A DNA stretch of 5,074 bases from Chloroflexota bacterium (GTDB lineage: Bacteria; Chloroflexota; Dehalococcoidia; SAR202; UBA11138). A program made the translations under genes and the position numbers. The stretch covers positions 1-5,074 of the forward strand of contig JADFHV010000186.1 in assembly GCA_022566975.1 (NCBI GenBank), given 5' to 3'. The notes beneath the pieces are model-generated. The model worked only from the letters and a program-made list of their open reading frames with translations. It was not told where the DNA came from and searched no databases. Every line of letters starts with the position of its first letter. The stretch's first letter is position 1. Below are positions 1-4,966 of this stretch, in pieces.

Positions 1-115
1 CGCAGCTCGGAGGAAACAGCAGGTCGAGGGCGCCGGCCAGCACTCGCGACAGCGTCGCAACGGCGCGGCCCTGCAACACGCCTCTCGAGGTCAGGTTGTG
101 CAGTCGCGAAAACAT
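1..115 (-). CDS. Partial CDS, N-terminus of a possible RDD-family membrane protein (runs off the window)
   Basis: An open minus-strand frame starts at an ATG (bases 115-113) and stays open to the window edge, giving about 38 residues. The visible protein begins MFSRLHNLTSRG and continues into a mildly hydrophobic stretch, AVATLSRVLAGALDLLF. The Arg-x6-Asp spacing in SRVLAGALDLL resembles the start of the first transmembrane segment of RDD-domain proteins, integral membrane proteins of mostly unknown function. It lies 68 bases downstream of the NHL gene on the same strand, so the two could be co-transcribed; no convincing terminator separates them. No clear Shine-Dalgarno site precedes the ATG. 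The frame is also open upstream of it, back to a stop near base 167, but I see no other start there. The family call rests on one short motif and is tentative. Confidence 0.4.
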   Translation of the reverse strand, partial: MFSRLHNLTSRGVLQGRAVATLSRVLAGALDLLFPPSC

Positions 116-183
116 TTGCGCACCATCGACTTCGCGGGGCCGGAGTCCGACCTCCCGCTCATACTCTCAACGGTGAGATGCCG

Positions 184-1050
184 TTACACCCGCAGGAACT
201 TCTGCACCCGTTGGGCCGAGCCGATCTCGGTAACGTAGATGCTGCCGTGAGAGTCGACGCAGATGCCGTGTCCGGCGCTCAGGGTGCCCTTTCCCGGACC
301 CTCGCTGCCCCGCCATCGCGTGATAAGGTCACCGTCCAGCGTCCAGATGGACACCCCGCATCTCTCCCCTTGCTCGATCACGTAGACCACGTCGTCCTTG
401 ATCCAGAGGTCGCCCGGCGACAGCAGGTCCGTCCACTCCTCCAGATAGGCGCCCTGGTCGTCGAATAGCTGGATGCGGTCGTTCTCGCGGTCGCAGATGA
501 ACACCCGGCTGTCCTTGTCCACCCAGATGTTGTGCAGCAGGGCGAACTCGCCGGGGCCCGCGCCCTGCCTGCCCCACGACAGCAGCAGCTCGCCATCGGC
601 GCTGAACTTGTGCACCCGGTTTCCGCCGTAGCCGTCGGAGACGAAGAGCTCTCCGTTGGGCGCGATGGCCAGCCCCGAAGGCAGGTTGAAGGGCTGGCCG
701 TAGTAGGTCGGAGAAGGCACCGTCTTCTCGCCCAGCGTCCGAAGCGGCTCCCCTCCAGGCGTGTACTCGGTGGCGATGTGGAAGTCCCGGTCCACCAGCC
801 ACACGTTGTCGTTGGGCGCGATATAGATGCCGTGTGGGTTGGCGGAGAAGGTGCCTTCGCCCCATGACGAGATGAAGTTCCCGTCCGTGTCCCAGATGGT
901 CAGGGGGTGGTGGCCCCGGCTGAAGATGTAGACCTCGTCCTTGGAGTTGACCGCGCCGTCCGAGGCCGCGCCAAAGGCCCAGTCCCTGGGCATCTTGGGC
1001 CATGACGGGACCCTCTCGTACCTGTGGTCTCCAGAGCCGACGATCGCCAC
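184..1050 (-). CDS. NHL-repeat beta-propeller protein (PAL-like six-bladed propeller)
   Basis: This 288-residue protein consists almost wholly of NHL-type propeller repeats. Recurrent units pair a strand such as GIYIAPNDNVWLVD (residues 74-87), GLAIAPNGELFVSD (126-139), NIWVDKDSRVFICD (174-187) or GICVDSHGSIYVTE (262-275) with a following strand such as VHKFSADGELLLSWG (146-160) or IQLFDDQGAYLEEW (193-206). This is the style of bacterial proteins annotated as six-bladed beta-propeller or peptidyl-alpha-hydroxyglycine amidating lyase-like. NHL propellers usually bind partners or ligands, and an enzyme activity cannot be assumed. I see no signal peptide or membrane segment, so a cytoplasmic location is likely. 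The GTG start at 1050-1048 is chosen because GGAGG (1062-1058) lies 7 bases upstream and a promoter sits at 1083-1111. Its physiological role is unknown. The gene is intact and GC-rich like the right-hand operon. Confidence 0.85.
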   Translation of the reverse strand: MAIVGSGDHRYERVPSWPKMPRDWAFGAASDGAVNSKDEVYIFSRGHHPLTIWDTDGNFISSWGEGTFSANPHGIYIAPNDNVWLVDRDFHIATEYTPGGEPLRTLGEKTVPSPTYYGQPFNLPSGLAIAPNGELFVSDGYGGNRVHKFSADGELLLSWGRQGAGPGEFALLHNIWVDKDSRVFICDRENDRIQLFDDQGAYLEEWTDLLSPGDLWIKDDVVYVIEQGERCGVSIWTLDGDLITRWRGSEGPGKGTLSAGHGICVDSHGSIYVTEIGSAQRVQKFLRV

Positions 1051-1082
1051 TGCCTTGCCTCCGTGTCAGAGTCGGTAACGCG

Positions 1083-1111
1083 ATTGTACGGAGCCATCCT
1101 TCGACGGTCAA
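1083..1111 (-). promoter_or_regulatory. Sigma-70-like promoter of the NHL gene
   Basis: On the minus strand, TTGACC (1111-1106) and TACAAT (1088-1083) are separated by exactly 17 bases, each matching 5 of 6 consensus positions. Transcription would start near 1076, giving a leader of about 26 bases that contains the GGAGG ribosome-binding site at 1062-1058. The promoter lies just beyond the stop of the helix-turn-helix fragment, so the NHL gene appears to be transcribed independently of it. Confidence 0.6.
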
Positions 1112-1129
1112 CAAAGCCTGTTGCATATT

Positions 1130-1312
1130 TCATTTCCGCAGCGCCTCGACGACAGCCTTCTCGATCAGCACCTCACGGCCCACGCGGTAGCCTTCTACCT
1201 TCCCTCTCTTCATCCAGCGCCACAGGGTGGGTTTGCTCCTTTGGGTTTGCTCCTTAAGGAAAGGAGAAGGAGCGCCCGCCGTGCGCAGACAACCGACTGG
1301 TATACGGTTCAA
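1130..1312 (-). CDS. Short excisionase/MerR-like helix-turn-helix protein, probably a remnant
   Basis: The frame encodes 60 residues from a TTG. Its last 35 residues, SKPTLWRWMKRGKVEGYRVG followed by REVLIEKAVVEALRK, match the recognition-helix and wing part of the HTH_17 (excisionase/MerR-like) fold: a Ser/Thr-rich turn, W-x-R/K-x-G-K, then RVGRxxLI and a closing helix. The usual first helix (consensus like YTVxEVAxxLGV) is missing, and the first 25 residues look unrelated. A perfect 14-bp tandem duplication (1228-1255) sits exactly where the recognisable domain begins and shifts the frame. No ribosome-binding site supports the TTG start. Intact members bind DNA and regulate recombinases or toxin-antitoxin and other small operons. 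With transposase debris next door, a broken mobile-element gene is more likely than a working regulator. Confidence 0.4.
   Translation of the reverse strand: MNRIPVGCLRTAGAPSPFLKEQTQRSKPTLWRWMKRGKVEGYRVGREVLIEKAVVEALRK
1228..1255. repeat. Perfect 14-bp tandem duplication
   Basis: The unit TGGGTTTGCTCCTT occurs twice back to back (1228-1241 and 1242-1255). Because 14 is not a multiple of 3, it changes the reading frame of the helix-turn-helix fragment on the minus strand (KEQTQ and RSKPT come from the two copies). It is followed by the 10-bp palindrome TCCTTAAGGA (1251-1260). It looks like a slippage or insertion scar. Confidence 0.75.
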
Positions 1313-1318
1313 GAAGTC

Positions 1319-1713
1319 CCTGGCGCGCTCGACCCAGAGGGAAATCCTCTTTGTCGGAGCGCGTTAATTTTTTGGCCCAAAAGGGGCCGCTGGAGACGAC
1401 GAAACGGAGAACGCCTTCCACCGGCCCAAACGTGGGGAGTGCGTTGTTCCGGCTGGTACGGAATCAATACCATGCGAACCCCGTCATTGACATCCCCTCT
1501 AACCGAGTAAATATGATCGCCCGCGAAGGACGGCAGGCCAGCCTTCCGGGCTACAAAGTCCTTCGGAAGCAAAGGCAATCGGTCGAGCGGGCCTTCTCCA
1601 GGCTCAAAGGCCAGCGGTCTCTGAACCACATCACGACGCGGGGCTGGCGGAAGGTTACGGTGCATTGCTATTTATCACTGATCGCGCTACAATCACATGC
1701 GCTCTTACGATAA
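1319..1713 (+). pseudogene. C-terminal remnant of a DDE insertion-sequence transposase, frameshifted
   Basis: In the frame ending at the TAA at 1711-1713, about 80 residues (1477-1710) read as the end of an IS4/IS1182-like transposase: NPVIDIPS, then LRKQRQSVERAFSRLKGQ, then a tail with RGWRKVTVHCYLSLIALQ. The Arg, Glu and Lys of the Y-(2)-R-(3)-E-(6)-K signature are visible (codons at 1573, 1585 and 1606), with Arg in place of the Tyr, so the third catalytic acid survives. The N-terminus and both catalytic aspartates are absent. A second frame just upstream reads PGALDPEGNPLC (1319-1354), which resembles the Cys-containing insert of the same family, implying at least one frameshift. No terminal inverted repeats or target duplication could be identified. 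It cannot be active. It marks an old insertion that may have accompanied the arrival of the neighbouring NYN gene. Confidence 0.7.
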
Positions 1714-1755
1714 AGGTCGCCTGCCCTATGGTCTGCGACGATATTGACAATGGGT

Positions 1756-1784
1756 GCCGGCTCGTAATGGGAGCCGGCTCGTAA
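1756..1784. repeat. Direct repeat, two 12-bp copies at 17-bp period
   Basis: GCCGGCTCGTAA occurs exactly at 1756-1767 and again at 1773-1784, separated by TGGGA. The second copy runs into the dyad at 1778-1806, sharing its CTCGTA. It lies upstream of the NYN promoter and could belong to a protein-binding site, or be a leftover of the insertion. Confidence 0.65.
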
Positions 1785-1806
1785 GGATGTGCACATCCTA
1801 TACGAG
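1778..1806. promoter_or_regulatory. 29-bp dyad, candidate operator upstream of the NYN promoter
   Basis: The core AGGATGTGCACATCCT (1784-1799) is a perfect 16-bp palindrome. It is flanked by CTCGTA (1778-1783) and its complement TACGAG (1801-1806) with a single unpaired A at 1800, so the whole element forms 14 base pairs per side. No T-tract follows, which argues against a terminator. It ends 8 bases before the -35 box at 1815, a typical position for a regulator-binding site. The binding protein is unknown. Confidence 0.5.
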
Positions 1807-1814
1807 ATAATCCC

Positions 1815-1843
1815 TTGACCATCACGTAGGATTTCTCTATATT
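1815..1843 (+). promoter_or_regulatory. Sigma-70-like promoter of the NYN gene
   Basis: TTGACC (1815-1820) and TATATT (1838-1843) are separated by 17 bases, each matching 5 of 6 consensus positions. Transcription would begin near 1850, producing a leader of about 65 bases that contains the terminator-like hairpin at 1882-1911. The same -35 hexamer and spacing occur in the NHL gene promoter. Confidence 0.6.
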
Positions 1844-1881
1844 TTATGTATACTCCCCCTGTCACTTCGCTGGCAGGGCCA

Positions 1882-1911
1882 AGAGGCTGCCTTATGGTGG
1901 CCTCTTTTTTT
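1882..1911 (+). terminator. Intrinsic-terminator-like hairpin in the NYN leader (possible attenuator)
   Basis: AGAGGCTGCC (1882-1891) pairs with GGTGGCCTCT (1896-1905) across the loop TTAT, giving a 10-bp stem with two G-U pairs, followed at once by seven T residues (1905-1911). It lies after the predicted promoter and ends 6 bases before the NYN ATG at 1917, so it would stop transcription of the NYN gene unless relieved. An alternative pairing of GGCAG (1872-1876) with CTGCC (1887-1891) would break the terminator stem. If the 1815 promoter is not real, it could simply terminate upstream transcription. Confidence 0.55.
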
Positions 1912-1916
1912 AGATC

Positions 1917-2552
1917 ATGAGAACTAATATCTACGTTGATGGGTTTAACCTGTACCATAGGGCTCTACAGGGTACGCCGTATAAGTGGCTCGACCTCTCC
2001 AAACTATGCCAAGCATTGCTGCCCAAGCATCAAATCAACCGCATAAGGTATTTCACTGCTTTAGTAGACGCAAGGCCACATGACCTTAGTCAACCGCGAA
2101 GGCAGTTGACATTTATCCGAGCACTCAAGACGATCCCAAACCTCACCGTCCACTATGGTCTGTTCAAGACATACCCCAAAAGGCTGCCCCTAACTCACCC
2201 CGTGGCAGGTGTCACGTCCTTTGCTCAAGTAAACGTCACTACCGAAAAAGGTTCCGATGTGAACCTAGCTTCCTACCTCTTGGCTGATGGCTACCAAGGG
2301 GACTACGAACAAGCGCTCATCATTTCCAATGATTCCGATTTAGCCCTCCCGGTCAAGATGGTGCGCGACAACCTGAACTTGCCTATAGGTGTCACGAATC
2401 CAAGCGTTAGCGAGCGGTTCCCGACAGCTAAACAACTCCAAGACGCTGCTACATTCCTACGCCGTATCTTCCCAAAGACATTGCGAACAAGCCAATTTCC
2501 GGAGACGCTGACTGACGCTAACGGCACAATCACGAAGCCGTCCTCCTGGTAG
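1917..2552 (+). CDS. NYN-domain protein (LabA/DUF88 family, PIN-like putative ribonuclease)
   Basis: This complete 211-residue protein carries the acidic motifs of the NYN fold, a PIN/FLAP-like nuclease superfamily. They are IYVDGFNLYH at residues 5-14 (Asp8, Asn11), EKGSDVNLAS at 110-119 (Asp114) and IISNDSDLALP at 135-145 (Asp139, Asp141), which would bind Mg2+ for RNA cleavage. The C-terminal tail with SQFPETL and KPSSW is typical of one large bacterial NYN subfamily. No signal peptide or membrane segment is visible. The ATG at 1917 is the only start that includes the first motif. It lacks a Shine-Dalgarno site, because a hairpin and T-tract end 6 bases upstream, so translation may be weak or unusual. 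Codon use is clearly more A/T-rich than in the flanking operons, and a transposase remnant lies upstream, which suggests horizontal gain. The RNA substrate and role are unknown; defence or RNA turnover are guesses. Confidence 0.88.
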   Translation: MRTNIYVDGFNLYHRALQGTPYKWLDLSKLCQALLPKHQINRIRYFTALVDARPHDLSQPRRQLTFIRALKTIPNLTVHYGLFKTYPKRLPLTHPVAGVTSFAQVNVTTEKGSDVNLASYLLADGYQGDYEQALIISNDSDLALPVKMVRDNLNLPIGVTNPSVSERFPTAKQLQDAATFLRRIFPKTLRTSQFPETLTDANGTITKPSSW

Positions 2553-2621
2553 ATTTCTTCCTTTCTCTTCTTTTCAGCGCTGGTTCTCTTTCCCGCCTTG
2601 TGAATTATGCAAAGTGCTGAA

Positions 2622-2649
2622 TAGACCGCTGCCGCGCCCGTGCTAGAAT
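2622..2649 (+). promoter_or_regulatory. Extended -10 promoter of the decarboxylase-subunit/amidase operon
   Basis: TAGAAT (2644-2649) is preceded by TG plus one base (2641-2643), the extended -10 motif. A weak -35 box, TAGACC (2622-2627), lies 16 bases upstream. Transcription would start near 2656, about 40 bases before the first gene. The pyrimidine-rich stretch at 2554-2574 upstream holds no clear terminator for the NYN gene. Confidence 0.45.
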
Positions 2650-2663
2650 GGCCCAACATCCGC

Positions 2664-2679
2664 CGGACGCCCGCGTCCG
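2664..2679. promoter_or_regulatory. Perfect 7-bp inverted repeat in the operon leader
   Basis: CGGACGC (2664-2670) and GCGTCCG (2673-2679) are exact complements separated by CC, located between the predicted transcription start and the AAGGAG ribosome-binding site at 2681-2686. As DNA it could be an operator; as RNA a small GC-rich hairpin next to the ribosome-binding site. Such short repeats also arise by chance in GC-rich DNA. Confidence 0.35.
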
Positions 2680-2696
2680 AAAGGAGCAGATGAGCG

Positions 2697-3272
2697 ATGA
2701 TCGCCATGCGTGATGCCATGCGCGCCGTGCAACGCCACGACAGAGGGGACGTCGTGGTTACGACCGAGACGGCCATCTGGGCCTGGGAGGACGTCCTGAG
2801 GGACGAGGACCTGCACCTGCCCATTCCCTCCATGAGCAAGGGGTCGTCCGTGGCGCTGGGGGTTGCTCTGGCCCATCCCGACCGGCGGGTGATCCTGTGG
2901 GACGGCGATGGCGGTCTGCTGATGAACCTGGGGGGCCTGGTGACCGTCGCCGGCGCCGCCCCCAGGAATCTCTACCACGTCGTACTCGACAATGGGATGT
3001 ACGCCATGACGGGGGGGCAGCCCACGCCCAACGCCGACAATGTGAGCTATACCGAGCTCGCCCGGGGCGCGGGCTATGCCAAGACCTTCGAGTTTGACGA
3101 CCTGGAGGAGTGGACGACAGGCATCGGCGAGGTGCTGGAGCAGGAGGGCCCGGTGCTCATCGTGGTGAAGACCGAGCCGGAGATCACCGACTGGCGCAAC
3201 GCCCCTCCCGACCGCAGGAGCCGCCACATGAGGGAGGCTGCGCCCGCCGCTCGAGCCTACTTGGCGAAGTAG
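2697..3272 (+). CDS. Thiamine-diphosphate-binding subunit, sulfopyruvate decarboxylase beta (ComE)-like
   Basis: The 191-residue protein is a single C-terminal (PP) domain of a thiamine-diphosphate enzyme. The cofactor-binding motif starts at GDGG (residues 70-73) and ends at DNG (98-100), the classic GDG-X26-N spacing that binds Mg2+ and diphosphate. It is preceded by SMSKGSSVALGVALA (45-59) and followed by YAMTGGQPT (102-110). Length and motifs resemble ComE, the beta subunit of sulfopyruvate decarboxylase, and the C-terminal half of phosphonopyruvate decarboxylases, which decarboxylate 2-keto acids. Such enzymes need a PYR-domain alpha partner to activate the cofactor; none is encoded in this window. 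The start at 2697 has AAGGAG (2681-2686) 10 bases upstream; ATG at 2706 is a possible alternative, while ATG at 2690 is out of frame. It is the first gene of the operon, 26 bases from the next. The substrate is undetermined. Confidence 0.82.
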   Translation: MIAMRDAMRAVQRHDRGDVVVTTETAIWAWEDVLRDEDLHLPIPSMSKGSSVALGVALAHPDRRVILWDGDGGLLMNLGGLVTVAGAAPRNLYHVVLDNGMYAMTGGQPTPNADNVSYTELARGAGYAKTFEFDDLEEWTTGIGEVLEQEGPVLIVVKTEPEITDWRNAPPDRRSRHMREAAPAARAYLAK

Positions 3273-3298
3273 ACTCTTGGTCCAGGGAGCCGGGGACC

Positions 3299-3496
3299 AT
3301 GGCCGATCTCTCAAAAGAGCAGGTGCTCGAGCTCGCGCGGGCGGCCGGTCTGCGGCTTGACGACGTTCGCGCCGAGACCATCGCGGCCAGGCTGACGTCC
3401 GTCCTCAGCGGACTCGACGGGCTACCGGACGAGGTCATGGATACAGTCGGGCCGCTCCCGGTCTTCACCGTCGGTCCCGAGGGCCAAGATGACTGA
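3299..3496 (+). CDS. GatC/AtzG-like small subunit, partner of the downstream amidase
   Basis: This 65-residue acidic protein begins MADLSKEQVLELARAAGLRL and forms two predicted helices (about residues 4-17 and 23-40), then a tail containing VGPLPVF. Size, helical layout and position match the GatC/AtzG type of small subunit, which wraps around an amidase-signature partner: GatC with GatA in tRNA amidotransferase, AtzG with AtzE in 1-carboxybiuret hydrolase. The ATG at 3299 has GGGAG (3285-3289) 9 bases upstream. Its stop codon overlaps the amidase start by 8 bases, indicating translational coupling and probably 1:1 assembly. No GatB gene follows, so a stand-alone hydrolase is likelier than a tRNA amidotransferase. 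The assignment depends mainly on context and length, because such small subunits diverge quickly. Confidence 0.65.
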   Translation: MADLSKEQVLELARAAGLRLDDVRAETIAARLTSVLSGLDGLPDEVMDTVGPLPVFTVGPEGQDD

Positions 3497-4904
3497 CGTC
3501 CCGCTGCACTACGCCACGATCGTTGAGCAGGCCGAGCAGGTCCGGTCCAGGGCCATATCCCCGGTGGAGCTGACGAGGACCTACCTAGGCCGGATCGAGC
3601 ATCTAGACGCCCGCCTCGGAGCGTTCATCACCGTTCTGTCCGACCAGGCCGTCGCGGACGCCAGGGAGGCCGAGCGTGCGGTGACTTCGGGCGGCCCCGT
3701 CGGCCCGCTCCACGGCATACCCGTTGCCCTCAAAGACATCATCCATATGAAGGGCGTCCCCACCACGGCCGGGTCGCGGGTCATGGATGGCTTCGTGCCC
3801 CAGGAGACCTCGGCCCTCGTCCGGCGCCTGAGCCGGGCCGGGGCGATCGTCATTGGAAAGGCCAACCTCAGCGAGTTCGCCATCGGGGGCACGGTGGACC
3901 ATCCTTTCGGCACGCCCCGCAACCCCTGGGGCCTCGACCGGACGCCCGGAGGCTCCAGCAGTGGCTCGGCGGTGGCCGTCGCGGCCGGACTGTGCTCCGC
4001 TGCCCTGGGCTCGGACACGGGAGGCTCCATCAGGGGTCCCGCCTCTTTCTGCGGGACCGCCGGCATCCGCCCGACGTACGGCCGGGTAACACGGCAGGGC
4101 GTGGTCCCTATGTGCTGGTCCATGGACACCGTGGGGCCGATGACGCGGACCGTCGAGGACTGCGCCATCGTGCTGGAAGCCGTCGCGGGTCATGAGGACG
4201 GTGACGTCACGTCCAGTCGCACACCGGTACCGGACTATCGGGAGTGCATTCGAGACGGCGTGCGAGGGCTGCGCGTCGGCCTTCCCCGCGAGATGTTCGA
4301 CTTCGACGGTCTCGACCCGGAGGTCGGCGACGCCGTACGAAAGGCGGTAGGGGTGCTGGAGGAGCTCGGTGCGTCTTGGGACGAGCTCTCCCTGCCGACC
4401 GTACCTCACAGCGGCGCCGCCTTCATCGCCGTCGCGGACACGGACGCCGCGGCCTTCCATTCGACGTGGCTCAGGAGCACAGGGGACGACTACGACTGGA
4501 ACACCCGCACCAGACTGGAGGCCGCGTCGCTGTTACCCGCCAGCGCCTACATCAAGGCGCAGCGGGCTCGGAGTCTGATGCGGCGGGAGCTGCTGGAGGC
4601 CCTGGACCGGTTCGACGTGCTGCTCGGGCCCGCGAGCAACCGCCCCGCGCCGTCCATCGAGTCCGCGACCGGCCGGCCGGGAGGTCATTACCAGGGACAG
4701 GGGGACATGGCGCGCAGGCGACTGACCAGCCCTGCGTCCCTGGCCGGCCTTCCGGCGCTGTCGGTGCCTTGCGGCTTCTCAGGGGAGGGCCTGCCCATCG
4801 GGTTCCAGCTCATCGGGAAGCCCTTCGACGAGGCCACCCTTTTCAGGGTGGGCCACGCCTACGAGAGCGCGACCGGGTGGCACGCTATGCATCCGGAGCT
4901 CTAG
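3489..4904 (+). CDS. Amidase-signature family hydrolase (GatA/AtzE-like)
   Basis: This complete 471-residue enzyme hydrolyses an amide bond with the Ser-cisSer-Lys triad of the amidase-signature family. Lys82 lies in PVALKDIIH, the cis-Ser is Ser156 in TPGGSSSGSA and the nucleophile is Ser180 in GSDTGGSIRGPA. The 24-residue spacing between the two serines matches that in GatA and FAAH. The middle carries RPTYGRV (194-200) and the C-terminus the usual GLPIGFQLIG segment. No signal peptide is visible, so it is cytosolic. Length is near that of GatA (about 480), but the absence of GatB and the AtzG-like small subunit overlapping its start favour a catabolic or detoxifying amide hydrolase. Its start ATG at 3489 lies inside the end of the upstream gene with only a weak ribosome-binding site, consistent with coupling. 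The substrate cannot be inferred; linkage to a ComE-like subunit suggests a keto-acid or amide degradation pathway. Confidence 0.93.
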   Translation: MTDVPLHYATIVEQAEQVRSRAISPVELTRTYLGRIEHLDARLGAFITVLSDQAVADAREAERAVTSGGPVGPLHGIPVALKDIIHMKGVPTTAGSRVMDGFVPQETSALVRRLSRAGAIVIGKANLSEFAIGGTVDHPFGTPRNPWGLDRTPGGSSSGSAVAVAAGLCSAALGSDTGGSIRGPASFCGTAGIRPTYGRVTRQGVVPMCWSMDTVGPMTRTVEDCAIVLEAVAGHEDGDVTSSRTPVPDYRECIRDGVRGLRVGLPREMFDFDGLDPEVGDAVRKAVGVLEELGASWDELSLPTVPHSGAAFIAVADTDAAAFHSTWLRSTGDDYDWNTRTRLEAASLLPASAYIKAQRARSLMRRELLEALDRFDVLLGPASNRPAPSIESATGRPGGHYQGQGDMARRRLTSPASLAGLPALSVPCGFSGEGLPIGFQLIGKPFDEATLFRVGHAYESATGWHAMHPEL

Positions 4905-4926
4905 CAGCCCACGCGAACGTCCTCTC

Positions 4927-4955
4927 TTGCGGCGTCTGCGGTCAGCCCGTATCAT
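4927..4955 (+). promoter_or_regulatory. Candidate promoter of the tRNA-Pro gene
   Basis: TTGCGG (4927-4932) and TATCAT (4950-4955) are spaced by 17 bases. The -10 box matches 5 of 6 positions and the -35 box is weaker. The start site would fall near 4962, about 5 bases before the mature tRNA 5' end, a sensible arrangement for a tRNA transcribed separately from the amidase operon. The 62-base gap after the amidase stop shows no clear terminator. Confidence 0.4.
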
Positions 4956-4966
4956 CAGTGGGCCGT

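Noticed and set aside
163..187. Possible terminator after the NHL gene (AACGG/CCGTT hairpin)
   Set aside because: The stem is only 5 bp, has a 7-base loop and lacks a following T-tract on the minus strand.
329..1126. Second minus-strand frame of 265 codons overlapping the NHL gene
   Set aside because: It is Arg/Gln-rich without recognisable motifs. The NHL frame explains the region and has its own ribosome-binding site and promoter.
1744..1770. Perfect -35 hexamer TTGACA at 1744-1749
   Set aside because: No acceptable -10 box lies at 16-18 bases. The nearest, TAATGG, is poor and only 15 bases away. The 1815-1843 promoter is better.
1778..1806. Dyad as an intrinsic terminator of the transposase remnant or as a dif/Xer site
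   Set aside because: No T-run follows on either side, and the arrangement (contiguous 16-bp palindrome) does not match the two 11-bp arms with 6-bp centre of dif sites.
1668..1958. Minus-strand frame of 96 codons across the NYN upstream region
   Set aside because: It has no recognisable domain and crosses the dyad, promoter and terminator elements. Likely chance.
2303..3314. Minus-strand frames opposite the NYN 3' end and the ComE-like gene
   Set aside because: No domain motifs. They oppose well-supported plus-strand genes and share their codon periodicity.
3603..4460. Long minus-strand frame (285 codons) opposite the amidase
   Set aside because: It is low-complexity, rich in Arg, Gly and Ala, and lies fully within the amidase, whose plus-strand protein has all catalytic motifs. 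It is a GC-rich shadow frame.
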